DNA of 49,476 bases. It comes from Steroidobacter sp. (GTDB lineage: Bacteria; Pseudomonadota; Gammaproteobacteria; Steroidobacterales; Steroidobacteraceae). Each line of letters starts with the position of its first letter. The first letter of the stretch is position 1. The stretch lies in NCBI GenBank assembly GCA_025929585.1, contig JAICPY010000023.1, positions 1 to 49,476 on the forward strand, written 5' to 3'. Made by a program: the position numbers and the translations under genes. Shown piece by piece: positions 17,233 through 26,745 of the stretch. The notes beneath the pieces are model-generated. The model had not been told where the DNA came from. It ran no database searches and saw nothing but the letters and a program-made list of their open reading frames with translations.

Positions 17233-19245
17233 TCAGCGAACGCTTTGCAGCGAATGCTCGACGGTCTTCACCACGTGATCAGCGGTGAAGCCAAAGTGCT
17301 TGAAGAGTTCCTTCGCCACACCTGAAGCGCCAAAAGTCTTCATTCCGATAACGGCGCCGTGATCGCCCACGTAGCGCCACCAACCTTCCGGATACGCAGC
17401 TTCGATCGCAACACGGCATTTCACGTTGCGCGGCAGAACTTCGTTGCGATATGCCTCGTCCTGCGCGTCGAACACGTTGGTGCTCGGCATGGATACGACT
17501 CGGACCTTTTTGCCTTGCTGTTGAAGCACACCGGCCACTTCGACCGCCAGCGCAACTTCGGAACCCGTCGCGATCAGAATGACCTCGGGAGTGCCATCGC
17601 AATCTTTGAGCACATAACCACCGCGGCGAATCGCATCGAGCTGCACAGCCGTGCGCGGCTGAGCCGGCAACGCCTGGCGAGTTAGAGCCAGGATGGATGG
17701 ACCGTCTTTGTGCTGGATCGATTCAATCCAAGCCACAGCCGTTTCCGCGACGTCGCACGGACGCCAGACCGTCATATTCGGGATTATGCGCAGGCTAGGA
17801 ACGTGTTCGACCGGCTGGTGCGTCGGTCCATCCTCACCCAAGCCGATCGAATCGTGGGTCAGCACATAGATGACGCGTTGCTTCATCAACGCCGCCATGC
17901 GAATCGCATTGCGAGCGTAATCGGAGAACACTAGGAACGTGCCGCCATAAGGAATCAAGCCACCGTGCAGTGCGATGCCGTTCATCAACGCGCACATGCC
18001 GAACTCGCGCACGCCGTAGTGCAGATAGTTGCCGGTTGGATCGTCACCCGTGAACGGACGGGAATCCTTCCGATTGGTGTTGTTGGATCCGGTCAAGTCA
18101 GCCGATCCGCCGAGCAATTCCGGCAGATGCGGGCCCAATGCATTCAACGCTTGCTGCGAGCATTGACGTGTCGCAAGAGCGCCGGTCGCCGCGCCCGCTT
18201 GCGTGAGATATGCCTTCGCTTGCGTAGCCCACTCGTTCGGCAGCTCTCCACGCATGCGCCGCTCATATTCGGACGCCAGATCCGGGAACTGCGCCTTGTA
18301 CTTGTCGAATCGGCCACGCCACTCGAGCTCACGCCGCTCGCCGCTTTGCCGAGCGTCCCAGCCTTTGCGGATTTCGTCCGGGATCACAAATGCTTCATGG
18401 TCCCAACCGAGGTGCTTGCGGGTCGCAGCGACTTCATCAGCGCCCAGTGCAGCACCGTGAGTGGCTTCCGTACCTTGCTTGTTGGGTGCGCCGAAGCCGA
18501 TAACCGTCTTGCAACAAATCAGTGTCGGTCGGTCTTTCTGTCCTTTCGCGGCAACGATCGCTTGCTGGATCGCATCGGTGTTGTGACCGTCGACATTCGG
18601 TACGACGTGCCAGCCGTAGGCTTCGAACCGTTTCGGCGTGTCATCGGTAAACCAGCCGTGCACTTCGCCGTCGATCGAGATTCCATTGTCGTCATAGAAG
18701 GCAATCAGCTTTCCCAACTTCAACGTGCCAGCGAGGGAACAGGCTTCGTGAGAAATACCTTCCATCAAGCAACCGTCGCCGAGGAACACGTAGGTATGGT
18801 GGTCGACGATGTCGTGGCCCGGGCGATTGAAATTGGTAGCGAGCACCTTTTCAGCGAGCGCCATGCCGACCGCATTTGCGAGACCTTGTCCCAGGGGCCC
18901 CGTGGTGGTCTCGATTCCCAGATGCAGATCGTGCTCGGGATGGCCAGCCGTGTGTGATCCAAGCTGCCGAAACGACTTGAGCTGATCCATCGAGAGCGGA
19001 TAGCCGCTCAGGTGCAGCAAGGAATACAACAGCATGGACCCGTGACCGTTCGATACCACAAAGCGGTCGCGATCCGGCCAGGCGGGATTGTTGGGGTTGT
19101 GTTTGAGGTGGTCGTTCCAAAGAACTTCCGCAATGTCCGCCATACCCATCGGCATCCCTGGGTGACCGGAATTTGCTTTCTGAACGGCGTCCATCGCCAG
19201 AACACGGATAGCATCGGCAAGCTGTCGGCGGCGCGACGTCGTCAT
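17233..19245 (-). CDS. tkt: Transketolase
   Basis: Thiamine-diphosphate enzyme moving two-carbon units in the pentose phosphate pathway. The 670 residues begin [20 protein letters not shown] and show [18 protein letters not shown], the ThDP motif from [15 protein letters not shown] to [12 protein letters not shown], the central [10 protein letters not shown] pyrimidine-domain motif and the C-terminal [13 protein letters not shown]. An in-frame start at 19350 would add 35 residues unlike the family and is rejected. First gene of the minus-strand central-carbon cluster; its leader faces cpdA. Confidence 0.97.
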   Translation of the reverse strand: MTTSRRRQLADAIRVLAMDAVQKANSGHPGMPMGMADIAEVLWNDHLKHNPNNPAWPDRDRFVVSNGHGSMLLYSLLHLSGYPLSMDQLKSFRQLGSHTAGHPEHDLHLGIETTTGPLGQGLANAVGMALAEKVLATNFNRPGHDIVDHHTYVFLGDGCLMEGISHEACSLAGTLKLGKLIAFYDDNGISIDGEVHGWFTDDTPKRFEAYGWHVVPNVDGHNTDAIQQAIVAAKGQKDRPTLICCKTVIGFGAPNKQGTEATHGAALGADEVAATRKHLGWDHEAFVIPDEIRKGWDARQSGERRELEWRGRFDKYKAQFPDLASEYERRMRGELPNEWATQAKAYLTQAGAATGALATRQCSQQALNALGPHLPELLGGSADLTGSNNTNRKDSRPFTGDDPTGNYLHYGVREFGMCALMNGIALHGGLIPYGGTFLVFSDYARNAIRMAALMKQRVIYVLTHDSIGLGEDGPTHQPVEHVPSLRIIPNMTVWRPCDVAETAVAWIESIQHKDGPSILALTRQALPAQPRTAVQLDAIRRGGYVLKDCDGTPEVILIATGSEVALAVEVAGVLQQQGKKVRVVSMPSTNVFDAQDEAYRNEVLPRNVKCRVAIEAAYPEGWWRYVGDHGAVIGMKTFGASGVAKELFKHFGFTADHVVKTVEHSLQSVR

Positions 19246-19700
19246 CGGGTGGGGATTCCTGGGGGAGTTTCTAGGGAGCCGCGCATTTTGGACTATCACA
19301 CTGCGCCGGCCAAGTCTTACGAGGAGGGATTTCTTCCAATTCCGCTCCATCCGCGGCTAGAACGCGGGTGAACTCAGCGTCTGACGGCCTGTCGAAGCCC
19401 TTCATTGCTGCCTTTTTCGAAGGTGGAACTGCGGATGCCGGCTGGCGTTGTGCCAGCAGCACGCCTATCGCCTACAGTGAGACAGACCGCATAGATTCGG
19501 CGCCTGTGCCACTTCCGGGCAGAGGATTAGACGCTGGTCACTTTTTGAGGAGACCTGCGTTGTTAGCATTCGGGCTCCAGGGAAGACCTGAGTGTTGCGC
19601 AGGCTTTGAGCACCTAAGCCCGTTCTGTCACATCAGGTCGCCTCTCGTGACGTAGTTAACGGTCCTTCTTTGGCGACGGCGCACGGAAGTCTTAAATCAG
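19246..19700. other. 455-base divergent spacer between tkt and cpdA
   Basis: I see no credible protein gene here; short open frames on both strands lack ribosome binding sites and recognisable content. It must hold the promoters of tkt (minus) and cpdA (plus). The part 19537-19651 folds into a closed multibranch structure and is listed separately. Confidence 0.6.
19537..19651. ncRNA. Candidate structured RNA element between tkt and cpdA
   Basis: On the plus strand GTCAC (19537-19541) pairs with GTGAC (19647-19651); GAGG (19547-19550) with CCTC (19641-19644); GACCTG (19552-19557) with CAGGTC (19634-19639). Inside, CGGGCT (19571-19576) can pair with AGCCCG (19617-19622), enclosing a CAGG/CCTG hairpin (19578-19590) and a GTGTT/GAGCAC hairpin (about 19593-19613). 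This makes a closed stem with a branched interior of about 115 bases. It matches no family I can name (not convincingly 6S RNA, SRP RNA, RNase P RNA or a common riboswitch). The strand is undetermined, since the pairing holds on both. Could be an sRNA, a leader of cpdA or tkt, or chance folding of GC-rich DNA. Confidence 0.35.
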
Positions 19701-20474
19701 ATGCAATCTGTCCGGCTGCTTCAATTCAGCGACATGCACCTCTTCGGGGACGCTTCTGGGCGTCTGCGCGGAGTCGCTTGCCTGCCCGCTTTGCAAGCCG
19801 CCGTTGCCGACGCCTATCGCCGCAACCCCCGCTTGGACGCAGTGCTATTGACGGGAGACCTGGTTCAGGATGATCCGGAAGGCTATCGCTGGATCCGGCA
19901 CGTATTCGGGCAATCGAAGATTCCTGTCCTGTGCCTGGCAGGGAATCACGACCTACCCGAGCAGATGCGAGCGACTCTCGACCGCCCTCCTTTCGTCATC
20001 GGCGGTGCAACAGGTTTTGACGGCTGGACGGTTGTGATGCTCGATTCCTGGATTGCGAACAACGCCAGCGGTGAGATCGGTGCCGATCAGCTGGAAAGAC
20101 TGCGCATCAGTCTGCAGTCCCACCGCAACCAACACGTGCTCATCTGCCTACATCATCATCCGATCCGCATGCGCAGCGATTGGTTGGATCATGTCGGCTT
20201 GCGCGACGCGGACGAATTTTTAAGCGTCATCCGGGCTCATTCGAACGTACGCGGAGTGCTCTGGGGCCACGTACACCAATCCCTGGATAGCTTTATTCAC
20301 GGTGTCCGCTTCATGGCGACGCCGTCCACTTGCGCTCAATTCCTTCCCGGAAGTCCGCAGTTCGCCCTGGATAATCGGCCGCCGGGCTATCGTGTTCTGG
20401 AATTGATGCCCGATGGCACCATCGCGACCGAAGTGTGCTGGCTGGAAAGTTACGCGGAACGAATCGTCGCCTAG
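19701..20474 (+). CDS. cpdA: 3',5'-cyclic-AMP phosphodiesterase CpdA
   Basis: This metallophosphoesterase hydrolyses cAMP and so tunes CRP signalling. The 257 residues contain the full metal-ligand set: D11-x-H13 in QFSDMHL, GDLVQD (52-57), GNHD (81-84), HHHP (151-154) and GHVHQ (189-193). Length and the C-terminal CAQFLPGSPQFALDNRPPGYR match CpdA rather than generic phosphatases. No Shine-Dalgarno sequence is visible before the ATG. It is followed after 106 bases by a TraB/GumN protein. Confidence 0.9.
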   Translation: MQSVRLLQFSDMHLFGDASGRLRGVACLPALQAAVADAYRRNPRLDAVLLTGDLVQDDPEGYRWIRHVFGQSKIPVLCLAGNHDLPEQMRATLDRPPFVIGGATGFDGWTVVMLDSWIANNASGEIGADQLERLRISLQSHRNQHVLICLHHHPIRMRSDWLDHVGLRDADEFLSVIRAHSNVRGVLWGHVHQSLDSFIHGVRFMATPSTCAQFLPGSPQFALDNRPPGYRVLELMPDGTIATEVCWLESYAERIVA

Positions 20475-20580
20475 CTCGATAGCGCTGACTTCAAGCTACG
20501 AGCTGAAGGCTGTACCTGAGAAAAAAGAAGCGCGCGTCACCGGCAGTTGCCGATATCCTTCCTTCCCTTCCATCAGGACG

Positions 20581-21489
20581 ATGTTTCGCATGTCGCGAAT
20601 TCGGCGCTTCTTCGCTTTCGCCTTGCTCGGCTTTGGCTACGGCCTCGGCCCTACGACCCACAGCCTGGCCGCTGAGCCGGCCGCCACCGAGCGCCATAGT
20701 CTTTGGTCATTGAGCGGCAAGACGAACACGGTCTATTTGCTCGGATCCGTCCACTTCCTGAGTCCATCGGAGAAGCTTCCCCAAGCGATGGAGGCTGCTT
20801 ATGCAGACGCCGAAGGATTGGTGATGGAAATCGATATGGACGATCTGGATCCGTTGGAGGCGCAGAAAGTTGCGCTCGAGCTCGGAATGCTCCCTGACGG
20901 CCGAACTCTCGAGCAAGAGCTCGGTGCGGCAACGTATTCGACTGTCGCCGCCAAAGCCAAGGAGATCGGCATCGATCCAGCGATGCTGACGCGTTTTCGG
21001 CCGTGGTTCGCGGCGCTGACACTGGTTCAGCTGCATCTCATCAAGATGGGCTTGGACCCAAGCTCCGGGGTCGAGCAACGGCTGACCGCTCGCGCCGCAT
21101 CGGATGGCAAGCCGATTCAAGGTCTGGAATCGCTGCGCGAACAGTTGGGCATCCTTGCTGGCCTGCCCGCAGAGCAACAACGCGAATTTTTGATGTACAG
21201 CGTCGAGGACTCCGAGCGTGCTACGAAGGAGATCAACTCGATGCTGACAGCCTGGCGCGCGGGCGACGTGGAAACGCTGGATGAGCTTCTTGCGGAAGGA
21301 ATGGAGAAGTACCCAAAGGTCTACCGTCCGCTGACGGTCGAGCGAAACCGCAAATGGATCGCGAACATCGAGAACCTGCTCGATGACACGGATGATTATT
21401 TGGTCGTGGTCGGCACACTCCACTTAGTCGGTGACGACAGCGTCATCGAGCTATTGGAAAAGAAGGGGCATCGAGTGAGACAGCATTGA
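20581..21489 (+). CDS. TraB/GumN family protein
   Basis: This 302-residue exported protein has a signal peptide at about 5-35 (FFAFALLGFGYGLGPT to LAAEP). The TraB/PrgY/GumN (EreA-like) motifs are visible: TVYLLGSVHFLSP near the N-terminus, GLVMEIDMDDLDP in the middle and VVVGTLHLVGDDSVIELLE near the end; these conserved GxxH motifs and the Glu are thought to form a metallopeptidase-like active site. Substrate unknown. The start ATG 20581 gives a clean leader; an in-frame start at 20413 lies inside cpdA and is rejected. An inverted repeat starts 3 bases after the stop. Confidence 0.87.
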   Translation: MFRMSRIRRFFAFALLGFGYGLGPTTHSLAAEPAATERHSLWSLSGKTNTVYLLGSVHFLSPSEKLPQAMEAAYADAEGLVMEIDMDDLDPLEAQKVALELGMLPDGRTLEQELGAATYSTVAAKAKEIGIDPAMLTRFRPWFAALTLVQLHLIKMGLDPSSGVEQRLTARAASDGKPIQGLESLREQLGILAGLPAEQQREFLMYSVEDSERATKEINSMLTAWRAGDVETLDELLAEGMEKYPKVYRPLTVERNRKWIANIENLLDDTDDYLVVVGTLHLVGDDSVIELLEKKGHRVRQH

Positions 21490-21492
21490 AAG

Positions 21493-21614
21493 GAGAGAAG
21501 GGGATAGGGGATAGCGGATAGGGGATGGTCAGAACGAACACGATCGCCTCACCGCTAACGAGCTGCCCTCCACTCTGACTATCCCCTATCGCCCATCCCC
21601 CATCGCCTTCTCTC
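21493..21614. repeat. Inverted heptamer repeat, GATAGGG class, between TraB/GumN and rubredoxin genes
   Basis: Arms 21493-21533 and 21574-21614 match as reverse complements at about 35 of 41 positions, several mismatches being compatible with G-U in RNA; loop 40 bases. The left arm begins 3 bases after one stop codon and the right arm ends 4 bases before the stop of the converging rubredoxin gene. This copy thus lies between two 3' ends and could serve both as a bidirectional 3' hairpin. Confidence 0.88.
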
Positions 21615-21618
21615 TTCC

Positions 21619-21783
21619 TCACACCTCAACCATCTCGAAGTCTTCTTTGCCGGCGCCGCAATCAGGGCAGCGCCACGAGAGCGGGACGTCTTCCCAGCGG
21701 GTGCCAGGCGCGATTCCGGAGACGGGATCTCCTTTTTCTTCCTCATACACATAGCCACAAATCACACACATGTAGGATTTCAT
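21619..21783 (-). CDS. Rubredoxin
   Basis: A 54-residue Fe(Cys)4 electron carrier. The minus strand reads [19 protein letters not shown], then a middle with [13 protein letters not shown], then [17 protein letters not shown]. The four ligands are in C-V-I-C-G-Y (residues 6 and 9) and C-P-D-C-G (39 and 42), the canonical spacing, with the usual aromatic residues around them. Typical electron acceptors or donors are alkane hydroxylase, rubredoxin reductase or oxidative-stress enzymes; the partner is not visible here. It is divergent from hemL, a neighbourhood seen in other Proteobacteria. Confidence 0.95.
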   Translation of the reverse strand: MKSYMCVICGYVYEEEKGDPVSGIAPGTRWEDVPLSWRCPDCGAGKEDFEMVEV

Positions 21784-21930
21784 CGAAGGAACGCGCCGGT
21801 AGAAATGAGGGCGCGATTAAAGCGGGAAGTCCGTGTAGGTGCAATGGGAAAGAATGAACGCAGCGCACGGACGGGCGAGGGTTGCGCATCGATCTAGCTG
21901 TGCGACGCGCAACAGGTTTGCTGGCGCGCG

Positions 21931-23268
21931 GTGAGCGCCGTCCTTACACTTGCGGCCAATCTACGCGGAGCTCCCACCTTGTCCCTTTTTGACGAAGCGA
22001 GTCGCTACATCCCAGGCGGGGTAAATTCTCCGGTTCGCGCCTTCCGCGGCGTCGGCGGCGAACCGCTATTCATCGAGCGCGCACTCGGCCCTCACGTGTT
22101 CGATCATGCCGGTAACCGCTATATCGACTATGTCGGCTCCTGGGGTCCGATGATTTTGGGGCACGCGCATCCTGCCGTAATCAAGGCGGTCCAAGAGCGT
22201 GCTGCCTACGGATTGTCTTTTGGCGCGCCGACCGAATTGGAAACTCGCGTCGCGAAAAAGATCTGCGAGCTCATTCCTTCGATCGATCTGGTGCGCATGG
22301 TCAGTTCGGGTACCGAGGCAACCATGAGCGCGATCCGGCTCGCACGGGGCTACACCGGCCGCGATCGCATCGTGAAGTTCGAAGGCTGCTACCACGGCCA
22401 TTCCGATTCGCTGCTGGTGAAAGCGGGCTCCGGTGCCTTGACCTTGGGCGTGCCCACCTCGCCTGGCGTCCCGAAAGACCTCGCAGCACACACGATTACG
22501 CTTGCCTACAACGATATCGCACAGGTTCAACAACTCTTCGCCGATCGCGGTGATGAAATCGCATGCGTGATTGTCGAGCCTGTAGCGGGAAACATGAATT
22601 GTGTGCTGCCGGTACCCGGGTTTCTGGAGGCGCTCAGATCGGTTTGCGATCAGCACGGCGCGGTGTTGATCTTCGATGAGGTCATGACCGGATTTCGCGT
22701 CGCACTTGGTGGTGCGCAATCGTTGTACGGCATCAAACCCGATCTCACGACGCTCGGGAAAATCGTCGGCGGAGGCATGCCGGTCGGCGCATTCGGCGGT
22801 CGCCGGGAAATCATGGAGCAGATCGCACCATTAGGTCCCGTGTATCAAGCCGGCACTCTCTCCGGCAATCCGGTCGCAATGGCCGCCGGTCTTGCGACAC
22901 TCGAAGCGCTGGAGGAGCCTGGTTTTCATTCGAAGCTGGCCGAAAAAACGACGCGATTGACCGACGGCTTATTGAATGCGGCCCGAGCGGTAAACCTACC
23001 GTTCTCGGTCAATCAGGTATGTGGCATGTTCGGCTTGTTCTTCACCGATAAACCTTCGGTGCGCTACTTCCGTGAAGTCATGGCGTGCAACGTCGATCGA
23101 TTCAGACAATTCTTCCATCTGATGATGCACGAAGGTGTGTATCTCGCGCCATCCGCGTTCGAAGCGGGGTTCATCTCGATTGCGCATTCCGACCAGGAAA
23201 TCGAAGTGACGATTGCAGCGGCGAAAAAGGTCTTTCAGCAACTGGGGCGCACGGCGCCACAATCATGA
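21931..23268 (+). CDS. hemL: Glutamate-1-semialdehyde 2,1-aminomutase
   Basis: PLP enzyme making 5-aminolevulinate in the C5 pathway of haem synthesis. The 445 residues contain [65 protein letters not shown] and the PLP-lysine segment [21 protein letters not shown] at 21931 is taken as start; a TTG at 21979 would remove 16 residues and gives an N-terminus closer to common family members, so the start is uncertain. Its stop overlaps the rfbA ATG (ATGA). The 147-base spacer towards rubredoxin holds two 7-base inverted repeats of unknown role. Confidence 0.95.
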   Translation: MSAVLTLAANLRGAPTLSLFDEASRYIPGGVNSPVRAFRGVGGEPLFIERALGPHVFDHAGNRYIDYVGSWGPMILGHAHPAVIKAVQERAAYGLSFGAPTELETRVAKKICELIPSIDLVRMVSSGTEATMSAIRLARGYTGRDRIVKFEGCYHGHSDSLLVKAGSGALTLGVPTSPGVPKDLAAHTITLAYNDIAQVQQLFADRGDEIACVIVEPVAGNMNCVLPVPGFLEALRSVCDQHGAVLIFDEVMTGFRVALGGAQSLYGIKPDLTTLGKIVGGGMPVGAFGGRREIMEQIAPLGPVYQAGTLSGNPVAMAAGLATLEALEEPGFHSKLAEKTTRLTDGLLNAARAVNLPFSVNQVCGMFGLFFTDKPSVRYFREVMACNVDRFRQFFHLMMHEGVYLAPSAFEAGFISIAHSDQEIEVTIAAAKKVFQQLGRTAPQS

Positions 23269-24146
23269 TCACCAAGGGCATCGTGTTGGCAGGCGGCTCC
23301 GGCACTCGCCTGTTTCCCGTGACGCACTCTGTCTCCAAGCAGTTGCTGCCGATCTATGACAAGCCGCTGATCTACTATCCACTGGCAACACTGATGCTGG
23401 CCGGCATCTACGACATCCTCATCATCACGACGCCGAGCGACTTACCGGCATTTCAACGATTGCTTCGCGACGGATCGCAATGGTCGATCAAAATCAGCTA
23501 TACGACTCAAGAGACGCCAGCCGGCATCGCACAGGCATTGATTCTCGCGGAGGATTTCATTGGCAACGACGGCGTCTGCCTAATCCTGGGCGACAACGTT
23601 TTCTACGGTCACGGTTTCCCGGATCAGCTGCGTAAGTCGTTGGGCGAACATGAGGGCGCAACCGTCTTTGGTTACTATGTGAGTGACCCCGAGCGCTACG
23701 GCGTGCTGACCTTCGACTCGGAAGGACGTGTCGTCGAGATCGAAGAAAAACCGAGCGCGCCACGCTCGCACTACGCAGTCACCGGCCTGTATGTTTACGA
23801 TCGACGCTGCGTGCAGATCGCGCGCAACATCAAGCCTTCCGCACGAGGCGAGTTGGAAATCACCGATGTGAACCGCGCGTATTTGCACGACGCGCAATTG
23901 CGGGTCGAGATTCTAGGCCGCGGCGTCGCCTGGCTGGATACCGGCACTCATGAGTCCTTGTTGCAAGCCGCGAACTACATCGCCGCGGTCGAGACTCGAC
24001 AAGGACTCAAAATCTGTTGTCCCGAAGAGATCGCATATCGACAAGGATTGATCGATCGGGAGCAATTGCGCGAGCTGACGCGGCAATTAGGACCGACTTC
24101 CTACGCCGACTATCTTCGGCGCATCGATGAGTTTCAGGTATTTTGA
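23265..24146 (+). CDS. rfbA: Glucose-1-phosphate thymidylyltransferase
   Basis: First step of dTDP-L-rhamnose synthesis: glucose-1-phosphate + dTTP to dTDP-glucose. The 293 residues begin [20 protein letters not shown] (nucleotide-binding signature), with [48 protein letters not shown] and the C-terminal [19 protein letters not shown]. The start at 23265 matches the family; an earlier in-frame start lies inside hemL. It overlaps hemL by 4 bases and rfbC by 1 base, so translation is coupled at both ends. Confidence 0.97.
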   Translation: MITKGIVLAGGSGTRLFPVTHSVSKQLLPIYDKPLIYYPLATLMLAGIYDILIITTPSDLPAFQRLLRDGSQWSIKISYTTQETPAGIAQALILAEDFIGNDGVCLILGDNVFYGHGFPDQLRKSLGEHEGATVFGYYVSDPERYGVLTFDSEGRVVEIEEKPSAPRSHYAVTGLYVYDRRCVQIARNIKPSARGELEITDVNRAYLHDAQLRVEILGRGVAWLDTGTHESLLQAANYIAAVETRQGLKICCPEEIAYRQGLIDREQLRELTRQLGPTSYADYLRRIDEFQVF

Positions 24147-24694
24147 TGCGTGCGATCGGCTTGAGCATCGTTGGCGTTCTAAAGATCGAACATCAGCTTT
24201 GGCACGATGAACGCGGCACGTTCGTGGAAACCTGGAATGAAAAGGCGTTTCATGATCTCGGCGTGAAAGCCAACTTCGTTCAGGACAATCTGAGTATTTC
24301 CAGGCAATGGACCGTGCGCGGCTTGCACTATCAAGTGCAGCAGCCGCAAGGCAAGCTCATCCGCGTGCTGACTGGTGAGATTTACGACGTGCTCGTTGAT
24401 TTGCGCCGCAGCTCGCCGACATTTCGTCTTGCCATCGGCGTACATCTGAGCGCACAGAGCGGTGACTCTTTGTGGGTTCCTCAAGGTTTGGCTCACGGAT
24501 TTCTTGCGTTAGCCGAGCAAACTCGCGTCGCTTACAAAGTCACGGACTTCTGGCTGCCGAAGGCGGAGCGCACGCTCGTATGGAACGATCCTGAGCTGAA
24601 AATCGCCTGGCCCATTCCGTCAGGCATTCAACCGATCGTCTCAGCCAAGGATGCGGCCGGGAGCTCCCTTCAGAACGCAGACGTCTTTCCATGA
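24146..24694 (+). CDS. rfbC: dTDP-4-dehydrorhamnose 3,5-epimerase
   Basis: Third pathway enzyme, double epimerase of dTDP-4-keto-6-deoxyglucose. The 182 residues show the cupin core with WHDERGTFVETWNEKAF, VQDNLSISRQWTVRGLHYQ (catalytic His in RGLHYQ), GKLIRVLTGEIYDVLVDLR and LWVPQGLAHGFLAL, then the Tyr-containing YKVTDFW. ATG 24146 gives a TGATG overlap with rfbA; a TTG three bases earlier is less likely. The gene order A-C-D-B differs from the enterobacterial B-D-A-C. Confidence 0.95.
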   Translation: MRAIGLSIVGVLKIEHQLWHDERGTFVETWNEKAFHDLGVKANFVQDNLSISRQWTVRGLHYQVQQPQGKLIRVLTGEIYDVLVDLRRSSPTFRLAIGVHLSAQSGDSLWVPQGLAHGFLALAEQTRVAYKVTDFWLPKAERTLVWNDPELKIAWPIPSGIQPIVSAKDAAGSSLQNADVFP

Positions 24695-25575
24695 AAGTTT
24701 TGATCACGGGCGCAAACGGTCAACTCGGATCCGCCTTGCAGGCACGTGCGCCCTTTGACTGCGAGTACGTGGCAAAGACGCGAACACAGCTCGATATTAC
24801 CGACGCAGCCGCAGTAGATGCGATTCTGGAAACAGAGCGTGTACAAGTAGTGATGAACGCGGCCGCCTATACCGACGTCGAAGCCGCGGAGCGATCGACC
24901 ACGGCGGCCTTCGCCATCAATCGTGATGCTGTTTCGACACTTGCGAATGCCTGCGCATCGCATGATGTTCGGCTCGTGCACGTATCCACCGATTTCGTAT
25001 TCGATGGGACCAAACGAGTTCCCTATGACATCGTAGACGACCCACGACCGTTGAATATCTATGGAACGAGCAAGCTGCAAGGTGAGCAAGCGGTGCTTAC
25101 CGTTCTTGGAACCAATGCTTGCGTCATTCGAACCTCGTGGCTGCACAGTGCACAAGGTGCGAATTTCGTGACGAAGATGCTGGCCAGAATGAAGGCCGGC
25201 GAACCCCTACGCGTCGTCACCGATGAATTTGGATCGCCGACGTCCGCCTATTCGCTAGCCGAAGCGCTATGGATGGTAGCGAAACGAACGCTTCATGGTA
25301 TCCATCACTGGAGCGATGAAGGCGTCGTCAGCCGATTCGAATTTGCCGAAGCGATTGCGGCACAAGCGCTCGCTCTAGGGCTGCTTCCCGCGCAGGTCAT
25401 ATTGCAGCCGGCGGTCGCAGCCGATTTCGCGAGTGCCGCTCGAAGACCTAGCTATAGCGCTCTGGATACTCGCCGCACTCAAAGCGCGCTCGGAATGCGC
25501 GCTCGCAGTTGGAAGGAAGGATTGGATCTTACGCTTCGAGATCTTTATCGAGCCCAAGAGGTTCGCAGCGCATGA
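24691..25575 (+). CDS. rfbD: dTDP-4-dehydrorhamnose reductase
   Basis: Final step, NAD(P)H reduction to dTDP-L-rhamnose. The 294 residues form an extended SDR: MKVLITGANGQLGSAL (Rossmann GxxGxxG), VVMNAAAYTDVEAAE, VHVSTDFVFDG, and the catalytic YGTSKLQGE (Tyr-x3-Lys); TSWLHSAQGANFVTKML is conserved in the family. It overlaps rfbC (ATGA) and rfbB (4 bases). Confidence 0.96.
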   Translation: MKVLITGANGQLGSALQARAPFDCEYVAKTRTQLDITDAAAVDAILETERVQVVMNAAAYTDVEAAERSTTAAFAINRDAVSTLANACASHDVRLVHVSTDFVFDGTKRVPYDIVDDPRPLNIYGTSKLQGEQAVLTVLGTNACVIRTSWLHSAQGANFVTKMLARMKAGEPLRVVTDEFGSPTSAYSLAEALWMVAKRTLHGIHHWSDEGVVSRFEFAEAIAAQALALGLLPAQVILQPAVAADFASAARRPSYSALDTRRTQSALGMRARSWKEGLDLTLRDLYRAQEVRSA

Positions 25576-26669
25576 GTCGCCGATTGCTGATTACCGGAGG
25601 CGCCGGGTTCATCGGTGCGAACTTCGCGCACTTTTGGACTCACGCCAAGCCCGATGATCGCATTGTCCTCTTGGACGCGCTCACGTACGCGGGAAATTAC
25701 GCGAATGTAGCGGCTCTATGCGATCCAGGTGCTGTGCGTTTCGTCAAAGGGGACATTCGCGACTTCGATTTGGTCTGCAATCTGCTGCGTTCGGAAAAAC
25801 TGGATACGATCGTGCACTTCGCTGCCGAGTCGCATGTGGACCGCTCGATCGTAGGTCCGGGGGAGTTCGTCGGAACGAACATCGTGGGAACACAAGTGCT
25901 ACTAGACGCCGCTCGTGCGGTGTGGCTGAAAGAAGGTGTCGAGCATCGGTTTCACCACATTTCAACAGACGAAGTGTACGGATCGCTCGCACCCGATGCA
26001 GCGCCGTTCTCTGAATCTCACCCGTACGATCCGCGCTCGCCCTACGCAGCTTCGAAGGCCGCATCGGATCACCTCGTACGCGCCTATGGACATACCTATG
26101 GCATCCAGTATTCGATCAGCAATTGCTCGAACAACTATGGGCCCTACCAATTTCCCGAGAAGCTGATCCCGCTGTGCATCGTCAATATTCTTGAAGGACA
26201 GCCCTTGCCTGTTTATGGCGACGGCAAGAACATCCGCGATTGGCTCCATGTGCACGATCACTGTTCCGCGGTAATGAAGATCATCGAACACTCCCCTCCC
26301 GGCGAGACGTGGAACGTTGGCGGCAACAGCGAACGCTCTAACATCGATCTGGTTCGCGCACTATGCGCCGCTGTCGACGAAGCGTTCGCTCGCGATCGAT
26401 CGCTCGCGACTCGATTCCCGAATTGCCCCGCCGCAAGAGGTGCATCTTCAGCGAAGCTGATAACCTTCGTGAAGGACCGACCCGGCCACGATCGCCGGTA
26501 TGCGATTGACTCGCAGCGCATGAGCAATCAGCTAGGCTGGCGCGCTCAGATCGGATTGGCTCAAGGCTTGGCCGATACGATCGCTTGGTATCTCGACAAT
26601 GAGACCTGGTGGCGCAACGTAATGAGCGGAAAGTATCGCGATTGGATAACCCAGCAGTATGGTTCGTGA
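25572..26669 (+). CDS. rfbB: dTDP-glucose 4,6-dehydratase
   Basis: Second pathway step, dTDP-glucose to dTDP-4-keto-6-deoxyglucose. The 365 residues start MSRRLLITGGAGFIGANF and contain LDALTYAGNYANV, HFAAESHVDRSI, HISTDEVYGSL, the catalytic SPYAASKAASDHLVRAY (Tyr-x3-Lys), NCSNNYGPYQFPEKLIP and RPGHDRRYAID. The start at 25572, overlapping rfbD by 4 bases, is preferred over an in-frame ATG at 25509 inside rfbD. It ends the four-gene rhamnose operon; a GT2 glycosyltransferase follows after 76 bases. Confidence 0.97.
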   Translation: MSRRLLITGGAGFIGANFAHFWTHAKPDDRIVLLDALTYAGNYANVAALCDPGAVRFVKGDIRDFDLVCNLLRSEKLDTIVHFAAESHVDRSIVGPGEFVGTNIVGTQVLLDAARAVWLKEGVEHRFHHISTDEVYGSLAPDAAPFSESHPYDPRSPYAASKAASDHLVRAYGHTYGIQYSISNCSNNYGPYQFPEKLIPLCIVNILEGQPLPVYGDGKNIRDWLHVHDHCSAVMKIIEHSPPGETWNVGGNSERSNIDLVRALCAAVDEAFARDRSLATRFPNCPAARGASSAKLITFVKDRPGHDRRYAIDSQRMSNQLGWRAQIGLAQGLADTIAWYLDNETWWRNVMSGKYRDWITQQYGS

Positions 26670-26745
26670 GCCAAGTGCATAGCATGACTTCATCTCTCGA
26701 TGTGGTTTCTCAAGCGCGTGAGCAGGTCCGATACGTCGCAGCACG

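Noticed and set aside
17965-18957. 330-codon plus-strand open frame inside tkt
   Set aside because: Antisense to an intact transketolase; length arises from GC-rich codon use, with no recognisable domain.
19271-19462. 63-codon minus-strand frame upstream of tkt
   Set aside because: GTG start without ribosome binding site, runs through the tkt leader, no family resemblance.
19478-19680. 6S RNA, SRP RNA or a common riboswitch in the tkt-cpdA spacer
   Set aside because: The conserved sequence blocks of those families are absent; kept only as an unnamed structured candidate.
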